From: Guillardia theta CCMP2712
Lineage: Eukaryota; Cryptophyceae; Pyrenomonadales; Geminigeraceae
Direction of reading: 5' to 3'
DNA: 64,000 nt
Assembly: GCF_000315625.1 (NCBI RefSeq)
Contig: NW_005434654.1
Span: 494,632 to 558,631 of the forward strand
Part shown: positions 1-10,232 of the stretch, piece by piece
How positions within the stretch are numbered: the first letter of the stretch is position 1
Layout: each line of letters begins with the position of its first letter
Program-made: the position numbers and the translations under genes
Notes under the pieces: model-generated
Seen by the model: the letters and a program-made list of their open reading frames with translations, nothing else
What the model was told of the DNA's origin: nothing
Databases searched by the model: none

Positions 1-227
1 CCCCGAGGCAGGGACAGATACTATGAGAGGAAGAAGAGATGCTGGGTCACGGTCTGCAGTCAATGCGCGGGGGCGACTCTGATTGGACGCTGCGGCATTG
101 AAGTAGAGTAGTGCTGTCGCTAGGGGAACCAGTTTGGGATAGGGGATGGGGTGTGGGAGTGAGACAAAAAGCAACACGGACAATGAGAACCTGTAGTGTG
201 TAATGACCTCGTCCTCCCAGGTGAAGC

Positions 228-1075
228 ATGCGCAAGGAGCTTCTGGTGTCGTTCTCCTTCGCCATTGCGCTTGTGCTGCTGCTGCTTTGGCAGACCCAGA
301 CTCCCCGCTCCTCGCTCTACTACAACGATCGGGGTCTGTCGTACAAGGAGAAGGAGGCGATCAGAAAGTCCAAGGTGCCGCTGCCCCTTGACGCCATGAC
401 GATGCATCTGTGTCCTCACCAGATCCCAGGAGCTTGCAAGAGCAGCGGCTGGCAAGACTGAGCCTTCGCTCGTGGACACGTTCATGAAGGCTTGGAGGTG
501 CTGCAGCAGACGTTGGGACCGCGGGAAAGGCTGACGAGACGAGCAGGAGGGGGATGGTGGACATGCAGATGGTGTATGACTACAAGATCAGACCATGGGA
601 AGCAGCCCATGGGTTGAAGGGTATCGCACCCCTCCCTCCTCCCTCCGTTCATCCTATCTTCTCTCACCCTCTCCTACTCTTTCCATCCTCCTCCCGCTCT
701 CTCCCCAGGCCGTTACCTAGTCGACCGAACGCCCTCCTCTACCGGATTTGACATGGTCTCTGCTGCACAGACAAGCATGCCCAGCAGCTCAGGGTCGTCA
801 TGACTGAGTGCGTTGACTGCGTGTCTCGCTGCCCCGCCTACGTGAGCTTAGCTCTCTTGATTGTGGTGCGAGGGACTGACATGGGCACTGCACAACAGAA
901 GCAACATCCTTTCAAGGCAGACAACTTCGAGCAGTTCCAGGAGAAGGCGATGAAAAGATGTGGTGAGTTTGCAGAGAGGAGTTGGTCTTGTGACACTGAC
1001 CGGTGGGAAGGAAACTGCTTCGAGGGCGTGAAAGGCCCTTGCCCGGCCAACCGAGACAACCATGGCGTCTTGTGA
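228..1075 (+). CDS. Secreted or type II membrane protein, function unknown
   Basis: The ATG at 228 opens a short basic start (MRKE) followed by a hydrophobic segment at about residues 6-21 (FSFAIALVLLLLW), which fits a signal anchor or signal peptide. Exon 1 (228-374) is joined in phase to exon 2 (430-497) and exon 3 (547-620) by introns of 55 and 49 nt. A longer pyrimidine-rich intron leads to an exon starting at 709. The exon path after about 760 is uncertain. The last open frame, to the TGA at 1075, is rich in Cys (EKAMKRC, WSCDTDRWEGNCFEGVKGPC). The introns contain stops or change frame, so unspliced reading looks broken while the spliced reading is intact. I do not recognise the family. 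The gene converges on the minus-strand gene ending at 1228. Confidence 0.5.
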
Positions 1076-1227
1076 TGGGATAGGACCTGGCGAGCGGTCG
1101 AGCGCAGAGAAAGGAGAGGCAGGAGACCAAGGAATGAGGAGGAGAAAGCTTATTCATTTTCAATTTACAGCATGGAAGATCATGTACAACAGTAAAGATA
1201 GTAACCAACGTCTCAGTCTTGGTCCTC

Positions 1228-4046
1228 TACTCTTGCAGCTGCTCTTGCTTTGCGCGTCCCTGCCCCTTCTTCTCCGAGGGTTTCCGCATCCTGAGAACTT
1301 TGGTCTGCAGGAACTCCTCGAAGTCAAACTCCTCGGATGCCTCCTGACGTGTCACCATCAAACACCGTGGGGACGATCATAATCATGAGCTACCGAGTTG
1401 TTCAGCTCCGCCTGGATCCCGAAAAACTCCCTCGTCACGTTCTCAAACCTCTTCTGCCGTCCCCCAGGTCAGTCCTCCTCTCCTTCACCCCCTCTCGTCC
1501 TCCCCCTCTCGTCCTCCTCTGTTCTCAGACCTCCTCCCAGGACGACTTTAAGTCGGAAAGACCTTCCTCCGGGAGGACTTCAGATGGCCAACTGCCCTCC
1601 ACGTCACGGTTCGTGTCGCTGTCGGAGAAGCAGGTCACCCGAACTCTCGGCATGGGCCGAACTTCTCGTAGTACATGAAAGACGTGTCCGATTGCGAGGT
1701 GTCTAGGAGGAACCAGGGTGAAGAGACGAGGAGCAGCAGCAGCAGGGCAGGGGGGAAGGGGCAGGATGGCGCAGGACGAGACTCACCGTAGTGATGCTTG
1801 TGATTGACATCCTTCTTCCTGATGATCTGTCATGTCGCGTCATGACCACCAGCCTTCGCATCCTCGCAGGGCAGACATAATTGAGATGATTGATCATCAG
1901 GTTGGTGCAGAAATGAGCGGCGAGTGGGTCGACGTGCCTCGCCTGGCAGCAACTTTCAGCTGAGCAATGCTGAGGGTCTCGGCGGCACCTGCTCGATGTA
2001 GGGGTATGCTGCTGAGGCGTTGGGGAAGAAAGTGAGAAGCGTGGCAAGGTTGCAGGTAGCAGGGAGGCTTGTCGGGTCGATCTGAGAGGAGCGTGAGGGA
2101 GAGGGAGTTCGGACTAGGAGGAGGAGCACTTTGTAGGCAGCCTCGTAGCTTTCACGCGCCCTCGTCAGGTTCTCTATCATCCGAGGGTCTGTGATCTCCC
2201 TCAGCTCCAGGCTCGGATCTGCGAGCGTATCAAACCCTCCCCCTCCTCCAGTCTCGAGACACAGTTCTCTCTCATGGTCTCCGACGACATGGGAGGGTCC
2301 CAGCTCGCAGACGAGGACAGGAGGTGCGAGCTGCAAGCAGCAGCGTCACCCCACCCGCGAACCTCAGCTCCCCGACACGCTCACGAGGTTGTAGCGGACT
2401 CGTTCGACGACGAGTCGTCGGAGGACTCAATCTCTTCCCTCAGTCTCCTCCCTCGCGCCCTCGTCAACTCCGACGCTGCGGGCCCGTCATCCCCTCCCGG
2501 TCGCACTTGTGATTCTCACAGTTGAAAGCTGCTGTCGTCATGGGGTCTCGGGTGAGGAAACTTTCCGAGGAGGCGTCAGGGTCGTTCTGCAGGTTCAGGT
2601 GAGGGAGAGGCGGAACGCGCTGGCGTTTGCATGACTCACGGCCCAGACCCCATGCTCCGAGAGCTCATCCTCCTCTATCTTCTTGTACTTGAGCGTGAGC
2701 CCTGCGATCAGGCTCCCGCGGATGATCAGGGCCGGCACACAATTCTTCGGTGACGTCAGCATGGTTCAACAGCAGAAGCTCGCATCCAACCGGCGCCCGA
2801 CGCAGGACCTCGTTGAGGAGCGCCTCGACCTGCAAGGCATGTCGCGGTCAAGAGTCGGGCGATATCGTGGGTAAGGGCTCGCCCAGCACCTGTGCAAAGT
2901 CTTTCTTCTTGTACAATGCAAAAATCTGGTCCTTGAGACCCGAGATGTACTCCTCCTCCTCCTTCGAGGCGTCTGAAGGGACCCAGTTCTCCCAGAAAGC
3001 CTGGAACCTGCCGCTCAACCAACAGCAGGGCCTTAGGAGACGGGACCTCGATGAAGGAGAAGCAGTAGATCTTGTAAGGGATGTTCAGCTTCTCTATCCT
3101 TGGATCTGACAAGATGATGAGACGAGTACGAGCTCAAGTCAAAGGCATACCGACAACCCCCACCTTCTCCCTGTACATCTCTGCCCTCAGATTCCTCGTC
3201 TTCCACGCTTCCAGGTTTTCAGGGAGGAAGTTTGGAACCAGATCCTCGTCATCCTCCTCCTCCCTTCCTCTCCACCCTCCTTCCCTTTCGATCGAGCTCC
3301 TCCTGTCTGGCACGCGAAGGCTGCTCAGCAATGTTCAGGTACCAACGAGCTCGGCACGACCTCTCTCGTTCTCATCGAACAGGTCGAATGTCAAGTTCCT
3401 GACTTCCAGAAATTGCTCGTAGTGCCTGTCCATCTCCTCGGGGGGGCACTGCTCGTATTTGGCCGCAGCCTTCTTCATCGACGAGTGGGTCTCGTACCAG
3501 ATCCTGCGCCCAAACTCTCAGCTCAACCAACTACCAGCTCCAGCTCACCGATCCATGATCTGCCGGCATTGCTGCGAGGGCAGGGCCGTCTTGAGTCGCT
3601 CTGCGGCATCGGCCTCAGTGGCATCCACCTCATGGCCCAGAGCCCTACTCGATCGCTCCAGCTCGAGTTTGGAGATGTTGTGTATGTAGTCGTCGATCAA
3701 CCTCTTGATGTACCGCGCTGAATCCTTCTTGAAGAAGAGATCCTGCTTGATGAGATCCGTGTCGTACCTCTCTGCTAGGTCTGCAGGTGACCGTCAGACT
3801 GGCGCGAGCAGAAATAGGGATGGACCTGGTGGCAGCCTCTCAAAACCCTGCTCCCTGCGCATGCCACCCGTCAGCTCCAACACCATCTTCCTCCTCCTGG
3901 AGAGGCATATACCATCGTTCCAATATAGGATCTCTCCCCTTCCTTGGAAATCTGTCTGAGATTCGAAGCTCCCGGTTCGCAAACCTCTCCTCCCCCCAGC
4001 TCTCCCCCGGCTCTTCGTCATACTCTCGGCTGTCCCTGAGAGCCAT
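1228..4046 (-). CDS. Multi-exon protein of unknown function with helical, TPR-like segments
   Basis: The proposed start is the ATG at 4046 (MALRDSREYDEEPGESWGEE), and the stop is the TAG at 1228. I can follow more than a dozen exons joined by introns of about 45-60 nt. One 46-nt intron joins YCFSFIE to AFWENWVPSD, a 47-nt intron joins EEGE to DPRMIENL, and another 47-nt intron joins CREFG to WPSEVLPEE. All these joins keep the frame. The product is mostly helical and charged. The stretch EALLNEVLRRAP followed by NCVPALIIRGSLIAGL reads like a TPR-type helix pair. The C-terminus is basic (RMRKPSEKKGQGRAKQEQ). No catalytic motif is visible and I do not recognise the family. Exact boundaries of the first exons (about 3.8-4.0 kb) are uncertain. 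Other ORFs over this region are shadows. Confidence 0.6.
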
Positions 4047-4365
4047 GCTGGGGGGACCCCGCGACGAGCCCGTCGAGTCCCCGAAGCTGTTGGAGAGTGT
4101 TCGCACACACAAGGAGAGCAACAGGATAGAGGTACGGAGCGATGGAGGTGAGCGCCATGGGATATGCTTGTGGTCGACCATCGACCGTCGCCCTACCTCG
4201 TCCGACTTGCACTGGCCGTCCCTCGCCCCCTCTCTTCACCTCTCAACTGATCTTTCCCTGTCCTCACATCCTTCACTCACTCCCCTCTCCCTTCCTCTCT
4301 CCCCATCTCTCCTTCCATTGCGACTACTGACCAGCATTCTGTTGCTGAAGCCTAAAAGTTTGCCG

Positions 4366-4560
4366 CCCGGGGCCCGGGTCACGCGGCCGGAGTTGCCATG
4401 GCCCGGGCCGGCCGCCACTAGTAGCCTGAAGCCTGAGCCTCCGGCCGCCGTGTCAGTGATCGGCGCGGCGGCCCGGGGGGGGCCGGACACTGTGGCATCC
4501 GGTCACTGACGGCGCACCGTGTGCCGCGTTGAGGCGGCGGCCGCGCTGTCACGGCGCGGC
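4366..4560. promoter_or_regulatory. GC-rich palindromic intergenic block
   Basis: This block lies between the 5' end of the minus-strand gene at 4046 and the 3' end of the gene at 4934-6047. It contains nested CCGGGCCCGGG-type palindromes, the CAGTGA/TCACTGA word twice, and a NotI-like GCGGCCGC core. No ORF of interest crosses it. Similar blocks sit next to most gene starts in this window (6.06, 16.2-16.6, 21.9, 25.9, 36.9 and 56.7-57.0 kb). A promoter or replication-timing role is inference. Confidence 0.35.
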
Positions 4561-4933
4561 ACAAGGTTTGAGTACTAAGTGTCATTTTGGCAACAAGGTT
4601 TCAGTGTCGGAATGTTCACCAAAGATAATTGAAACTCTCAGGCCAGCCTGACTGATCACAACAGGGGTGACCGTGAATGATACAAGGATTTGTAAACAAT
4701 AACATCTGCGGCTAAGCATTGCTATTTACTGCCAAGCAGATACTTTGAATCTCCAAGATCAGGGGTTCATGTAAAAGGGAAGGTAGTACATCTTGAAAGT
4801 CCGACAATGTTTTCATTAGAGGACATGTTAGCTCCATTTCTTCTGGTCTCGATACCTCTCAAAGCAGCTGATCGTTTGCGGCTTATGCGTCAACCCCAGC
4901 AAACTTGGTCCAGCCTCGGAATATGTTTCTTTG

Positions 4934-6047
4934 TTACAGTGTTGTCACAGAGTGCTGCTGTCCGGGGCCAGCCTCCGGCGGAATATGTTTGTTTTTGTTT
5001 GTCAGCCCACTTGATGGCATTGATGTGCTCAACGATGACACGTCCGCCAGCATACAATTCTTCACAATGCTGGCAAAAACTTTGTGAACTTGTTTGTTGT
5101 TTTCAATTGCCATCCTTAAGTGATGCTGTAGTCGTTCACCCCTGAAAAATCCTCGGCAGAAGGATTGAAAGTTGAAAATTCTGGGGGAACCTTTGGGCCG
5201 TGTATATGTCATGTATGCCAGTGCACAGAAAAACAATTCATCCCTTGTCTCCTCGCAACCTTCCTGAATATTCAAGATATCTTGTGCAGTCGTCTTGAAC
5301 TGGTCAAAGTATGGTTTGATCTCCTCCACCAATTTGTTCAATTGCTCATTCGTGAGCGTAGCCGCACTGTCAAATTTAATCTCAGATTCTTTCGAGCCAG
5401 GTATCCGGGTAAACTTGGCCAGTGAGGTTTTGGATGTCAGTTTCTTGATTGCCGCGTTCAACTCCTTCACTTCTTTATCATGCTGTCTTTGTCTTTGCTT
5501 GAGCTGCATGCACTGTTCATTTAGAACTTTCAACTGTTCCTTCAGTTTTGCATGTTCTTCCATGCAGTGAGATGACAGTGTCAACGTTTTGCCTAGACTT
5601 GATCGACTCCAGAACTTATCTTTGTTTGTGCCCATTTCATGTAACAACCTTTTCACATCGGGACAGTTCTGCGATGTGTCGAAATAACCTTCGTATGCAG
5701 CCATGGTCTCGAGAGTTTGGTATGCTGGGCGGCTTACTCGCACGTCTACGTACTCCTCGATACCGGTTTGTAATATTGGTCGGGCACTTGCCAAAATCCT
5801 CACCCGGTCATGAATCTCGTACAAGTTACCGAAAGCTGCGAATCTTTCGAACCTGCATCAAGAACACGTCATTTGGATCTCTTCCCGTGATGATCCCGAA
5901 GAAAACAAAACAGATAAATGCTCACCATGACTTGTCTTGCTCTGTCAAACGCTGCACATCCTCATATCTGTACGGCTTCGCAGAGTTCACAGGGGTTAAA
6001 GTAATCTTTCTGCGAGGCTCTTCCATGATCGGCATCTTTACTTCCAT
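4934..6047 (-). CDS. Coiled-coil protein of unknown function, two exons
   Basis: Exon 1 runs from the ATG at 6047 to 5926 (MEVKMPIMEEPRRKITLTPV). A 73-nt GT-AG intron (5853-5925, donor GTGAGC) leads to exon 2 (5852-4934). The splice joins KSW to FERFAAFGNLYEIHDR in phase, giving about 346 residues. The middle holds a coiled coil (HAKLKEQLKVLNEQCMQLKQ, then KEVKELNAAIKKL). The region after it (YFDQFKTTAQDILNIQEGC, FQSFCRGFFRG) is helical and followed by a polar tail. No known domain is recognisable. About 370 nt of AT-richer sequence (4561-4933) follows the stop and probably holds the 3' UTR. Confidence 0.75.
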
Positions 6048-6059
6048 GATCACTTTGTA

Positions 6060-6655
6060 GGGCGGCGCCGCCGACTCGAGCCTGCCAGTGACTGAGCGGG
6101 GCCCGGCCGGGCCTCTACCCGGCGGGCCCGTCAGGCTGATGGACCCCTACCCCCTCCCTCCACCGGCTGAAAAGTCCGACAGACAATAGGAGGGGTGACG
6201 GTACAGTTATTGCTCGCTCTAGGACTCGCCGGGACCCCACCCCCGGCGCCACATGAGTACCCCCGAACTTCCCACGGGTGCACCGTCGCCGAATCTTCGG
6301 GCATCACCCGCAACCTGTGGTACCCTGTACTTGTCCCAGAAAATCGACGGACACTACCCGGTCCTTGACTGACTACCCACCGGTGACGGCTGCTAGCAAG
6401 ACCACCCCACCCCATCTGGGGAGTACTAGAGGTGCTGGAAGTTGACTGGGTGACTTGACTCCGTGGATTCCGAATGGCGAATGGAGGACTACCCCTACCC
6501 CCTCCTATAGTCCGGAAGGTGAGCCAAGTCTGCACCCCCACCCTCCCAGACATCAGGTAATGGACTTCTGGAAAGGGGTGGGGCGGTTGATGATCCGCAT
6601 ACTACCCCACCCCACCTCAAGTTGTGACTTTTTTTTTCCCGATTTTGCTCTCCCA
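6060..6655. repeat. GC block plus CCCCTA/TACCCC-rich intergenic island
   Basis: This lies between the start of the minus-strand coiled-coil gene at 6047 and the channel ATG at 6671, so it must carry two divergent promoters. The first 80 nt are a CGGCCCGG palindrome block. The next 500 nt are low in ORFs and dense in words such as TACCCC, CCCACCCC and GGGGTGA. The same vocabulary fills 13.15-14.7 kb and 37.0-38.6 kb. I see no gene in it. Confidence 0.45.
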
Positions 6656-6670
6656 AAACCCTGACCGACG

Positions 6671-8261
6671 ATGGCGGAAGCGGTGGAGGTGCTGGCGAAC
6701 CGCGCGAAGATGGTGCGGATAGGCCGGAAGGACGAGCATGGCGGGAACCATTATGCAGGTGGAAACAGCTTCAGCTCCTCCAAGGCTGGGAGTGCCTTCT
6801 CGAGGATCAGTAGCGGCCATGAGAGCACGACTATGATACCCGCAGCGGACGAGCACGGAGTGATCATCGAAGGGATCCTACAGAAGAAGATCATCAGGTG
6901 ATGTGACGAGCACGCGTTGATGTATCCCTGCCCCTGCATGCTCCGCTTGCTCATCGCCCTTGACTCGGCTCTCTGCCAGATCCACCGTGTCTTGGCAGCC
7001 ACAGAGAGTAAGGCTGTCGAGTACAGACATGGTGTTCTCAGACATCAAGACGGACGAGGTTCTGGACAGCATCTTCCTACACGAGATCGATCATGTCCTG
7101 AAAGCTGTAGACAGCGAGGAGGATCTCAAACCCAAGAACACCGGCAGCATGCTATTGATGGAGACGCGCGAGGATGAGATCATAGATAGTGACGACGACT
7201 CGAGGACCTTTGTCATCAAGACTTCAGCCGAGGGGCACAACCTGGGGAGAGTTTACTCGTACCGGACGTCTTCCGATCCAGAGTTCACCAACTGGTTGAA
7301 GTCGATCAAGAGTGCAGTCAAGCACGCGAAGCAGGAACATGAGAAGAAAGTTCTAATAGCGGAGATCGGAGACAGTAAGGTTGCACTGTTCCGCGCCCGG
7401 TTGAAGAGGCTCTACCAATCGAACCGCTATCAGTTGTGCCTTGCCATATGCATCTTGTTCTCCTACAGCATGGACGTCGTCGAAGCCGAGATCAACCCCG
7501 AGAGCGGCTCGTATATGGACAGAGCTCTCAGCCTTACTGACACAGTCACCTCAACCTTCTTCTGCTTCGAGGTCAGCCGACGGGAAGAGGTCGAGGGGCT
7601 TCTGACTCCCTTCACTTTACTCTCTGGCAGCTTGCCATCAACATGTTTGCCAAGAGCGCCAACAGATTCAAAGAGTTCTACTCCGATCCTTGGAACATTC
7701 TGGTACTGCCGGGGATGGTGTTGTTAACCTCCGCGCCGCCTGACCTCCTGCCCTCTTGCAAGGATTTCTTCGTTGTGACTACCTCCATGCTCACTGCCCT
7801 CATGCCGCTCGCCATGTCCTCGTTGCGAGTCCTGCGTCTCATAAGGTTGGTGGAAGACAAGGCAGGAGCCCCAATTCCTGTTCCTCTGCTCCTCCTCCTC
7901 CCCCTCCTCGCGCTCGTTCCATTCGTCCCCTTCGCTCTCTCTCCTTCTCTTGATTTCTGTCTGCTCACAGGATTTTCCGCGTCCTCAAGCTGGTGAGGAA
8001 GATGAAGTCTCTTCAGAGGATCATCGCTGCTCTTGTACCTACCTCATCTTGCTCTTCCACCCCCTCGCTCATCCTCCTGGACAGGGGTCGTCTGTCCTGC
8101 CTGTGGTCAACAGTTTCATCCTCCTCTTCCTTGTCACCTCCGTCTATGCGATGCTGGCGACTCATCTCTTCCGAGATCGTTCGGAGGAATTCTTTGGCAA
8201 CTTCTCTGCTTCCCTCTTCACGTATTGTTGCACGAACATCTTACTCCTCCTCCTCCTCCTC

Positions 8262-8294
<33 letters not shown>

Positions 8295-10054
8295 GTATTC
8301 CCCTTTCCTTCTAACTCCTCCTCCTCCTCGTCCTCACTGGCCTGCAGGATGTTCGAAGTTGTCACCACAGACGCCTGGGCCTCGATGATCACTCGCTCGC
8401 TCTTCGGCCCGCAGGGTCAGGTGGACAGGGCAGTTGCCTTCTTCTTCATCTCCTACGTCCTCCTTGCAGGGTGAGGGACCCTGAGAGAGGGTCGGGCAGA
8501 CCTGACGAGCTTGCGCTGCAGTCTGGTGCTGACCAACATCGTGGTGGCCGTGCTGCTCGACGAGTTTATCGCATATGTCTCAAGGGAGAAGGAGCAGATT
8601 GAGAGCCAGAAGGAGCAGGAGAGGGAGGCGGAGTGGATGGAAAAGAAAGTGACGGGGGTCCTGGACCCGCTCACTCACTCGCTGGCGCATTTCAATGACA
8701 ATGAAGACCTGACGACGAAGATCAGAACGACTTTCGACCGCCTCGACGTGGACAAGTCGGGGGGGCTTACGTTCGAGGAGTTCAAGACGAGGGTGAGAGA
8801 GCTGCCGACAGCTTCTCCTGTCCATCTCAACAAGGACGACTTCGACATCATCACTGAGCAGGGTGAGTTGACGGGGAATGGAATGAGATGAGATGAGATG
8901 AGATGGGATGAGATGAGATGGGATGAGATGAGATGGGATGAGATGGGATGAGATGGGATGAGATGGGAAGGGATGCGATGGGAAGGGAAGGGAAGGGAAG
9001 GGATGCGATGCGATGAGAAGGGAAGGGAAGGGATGGGATGGGATGAGGAGGTGGAAAGAGCACTGCGAGCACAGGCAAGCCTCAGATATCTGAGATGGGA
9101 TGTTAGTTTCGATCTCTTGTCAGCCCTGACCACTTCCTGTCAGGGGCCCTATGCAACGAGGACGGAGAATTTAGTGCGCAGCAGTTCCAGCACATGATGA
9201 GGGGGGAGATGAAAAACTTTGCGCAGCGACAGATGGCGAGCTCGATGGAGTGGACGCAGAGCAGAGAGCTGAGGTCGATCATGCTCATGCTCAAGATCCT
9301 GGGGATCTCCATCGACACGATCGCCAAGCAGACACGAGATACGCACACGAAGCAGGACAACCACCAGCAGGACAGCCTCGCGCTTGTGCTGAAGAAACTT
9401 GAGGGGATAGAGAGGGCCCTGCAGGAGGAGCAGGAGAAGAGGAGGAGGGTCACTTCTGCTGTTAAGAGCATCCACACCGACATCAGGACCCTCTGCGCGC
9501 ATTTCTCCCTCGACAACTCGAGGACGAGACCGCAGGAGCAGGAGGGGGAGATGAGGAACTCGGTCCCTCCCCAGGAGGCAGCAGAGAGCAGGAAGTCGCC
9601 GCTCGCGCAGGACGACGAGCTCCTGAAAAACTTCGGCCGTGTCTTCGAGCACTTCGAGGAGATGGAGGAGAACTTGGTGAGCATCTCGAACCGCGTCGAC
9701 AGCTTCCGCATGCTGGAGCAGCGGCTCGCCCTCCTCGAGAAGTTCGCGGCTTCTTCCATCTCCTCCCCCAGCTCCCAGGTTCCTCCCCCAGATTGGGGTA
9801 GCCCTGCTCCTCGACCCTCGCCCCCTGCAAACGGCCCTGGTCGTGCAGGAGCGGGAGGGAGACAGCGATCGGTCTCCCTGCGCGCCTCCTCAACTGACAG
9901 GTCATACAGCTCGCTGCTCTCGTTGGGCGACAAGTCGGACACAGTCATGATCAAGCGCGAGTTCGTGTCACAGCATCTCGTGCCAGCCAGTCTGACGAAG
10001 AAGCAGCTGCAGGAGCTGCAAGTCTCGTTTGCTCCCTCCCGCAAGGTTCCCTGA
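6671..10054 (+). CDS. Voltage-gated cation channel with N-terminal PH domain and C-terminal EF-hand
   Basis: Nine exons join in phase: 6671-6897, 6980-7571, 7631-7702, 7763-7845, 7971-8034, 8085-8221, 8348-8470, 8522-8862 and 9144-10054. They encode 849 residues. A PH domain spans residues about 66-175 (EGILQKKIIR, WQPQRVRLSS, FVIKTSAEG, EFTNWLKSIKSAV). A single six-helix channel unit follows. S4 is SSLRVLRLIRIFRVLKLVRK, with Arg/Lys every third residue. The pore helix and filter read FEVVTTDAWASMI, with one acidic residue as in single-domain Na/Ca channels. After S6 (TNIVVAVLLDEF) comes a good EF-hand loop (DVDKSGGLTFEE), a degenerate second one (NEDGEFSAQQF) and a coiled coil with Ser/Pro-rich tail. 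The product is likely a plasma-membrane or ciliary tetrameric channel gated by voltage, with Ca2+ and lipid control. AATAAA lies near 10192. Confidence 0.9.
8244..8294 (+). repeat. CTC/CTA triplet microsatellite in channel intron
   Basis: Runs of CTC pass into about twelve CTA triplets inside the intron between channel exons 6 and 7 (8222-8347). The tract sits mid-intron, upstream of a CTCCTC tract and the CTGCAG acceptor. Confidence 0.9.
8876..9046 (+). repeat. GATGA/GATGG/GAAGG pentamer repeat in channel intron
   Basis: This is a tandem array of five-base units (GATGA, GATGG, GAAGG) filling most of the intron between channel exons 8 and 9 (8863-9143). Unit variants are grouped in blocks, which suggests slippage. 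It is purine-rich on the sense strand, unlike most introns here, which are pyrimidine-rich. Confidence 0.9.
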
Positions 10055-10232
10055 GCCTGTAGACAGGGGGGAGGTTGGGGGGATGAAGCAGAGTATAGAG
10101 AGAAGGCGGAGGAAGGGGGAAGACAGGAAGGAGAAGAGAGAGGAGGTATGGGGAGGGAATGCGGAAGGGAGTAAGGATGAATTAGTTCATTAATAAATTG
10201 ATACATCAATCATCAGCTCTCCAAATCTTATC
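10055..10232. terminator. Shared 3' region between convergent channel and LRR genes
   Basis: These 178 nt separate the stop of the plus-strand channel (10054) and the stop of the minus-strand LRR gene (10233). The stretch is purine-rich, then turns AT-rich with TTAATAAATTGATACA (about 10188-10203). That holds a plus-strand AATAAA, and TTTATTAA serves the minus strand, so both polyadenylation sites probably lie here. Confidence 0.55.

Noticed and set aside
228-1075. A GILT-like thiol reductase reading suggested by LCP and a VDMQMVYDYK segment
   Set aside because: The LCP stretch falls in a 55-nt intron when the frame is followed. The spliced product has no CxxC or GILT signature.
1228-4046. 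Homopolymer frameshift errors or a pseudogene
   Set aside because: All apparent frame changes can be explained by 45-60-nt GT-AG introns, the same size class as in clearly intact genes in this window.
9103-10209. A minus-strand ORF of 368 codons
   Set aside because: It is antisense to the last exon of the channel and shows Ser/Cys/Leu-rich composition typical of a shadow frame.
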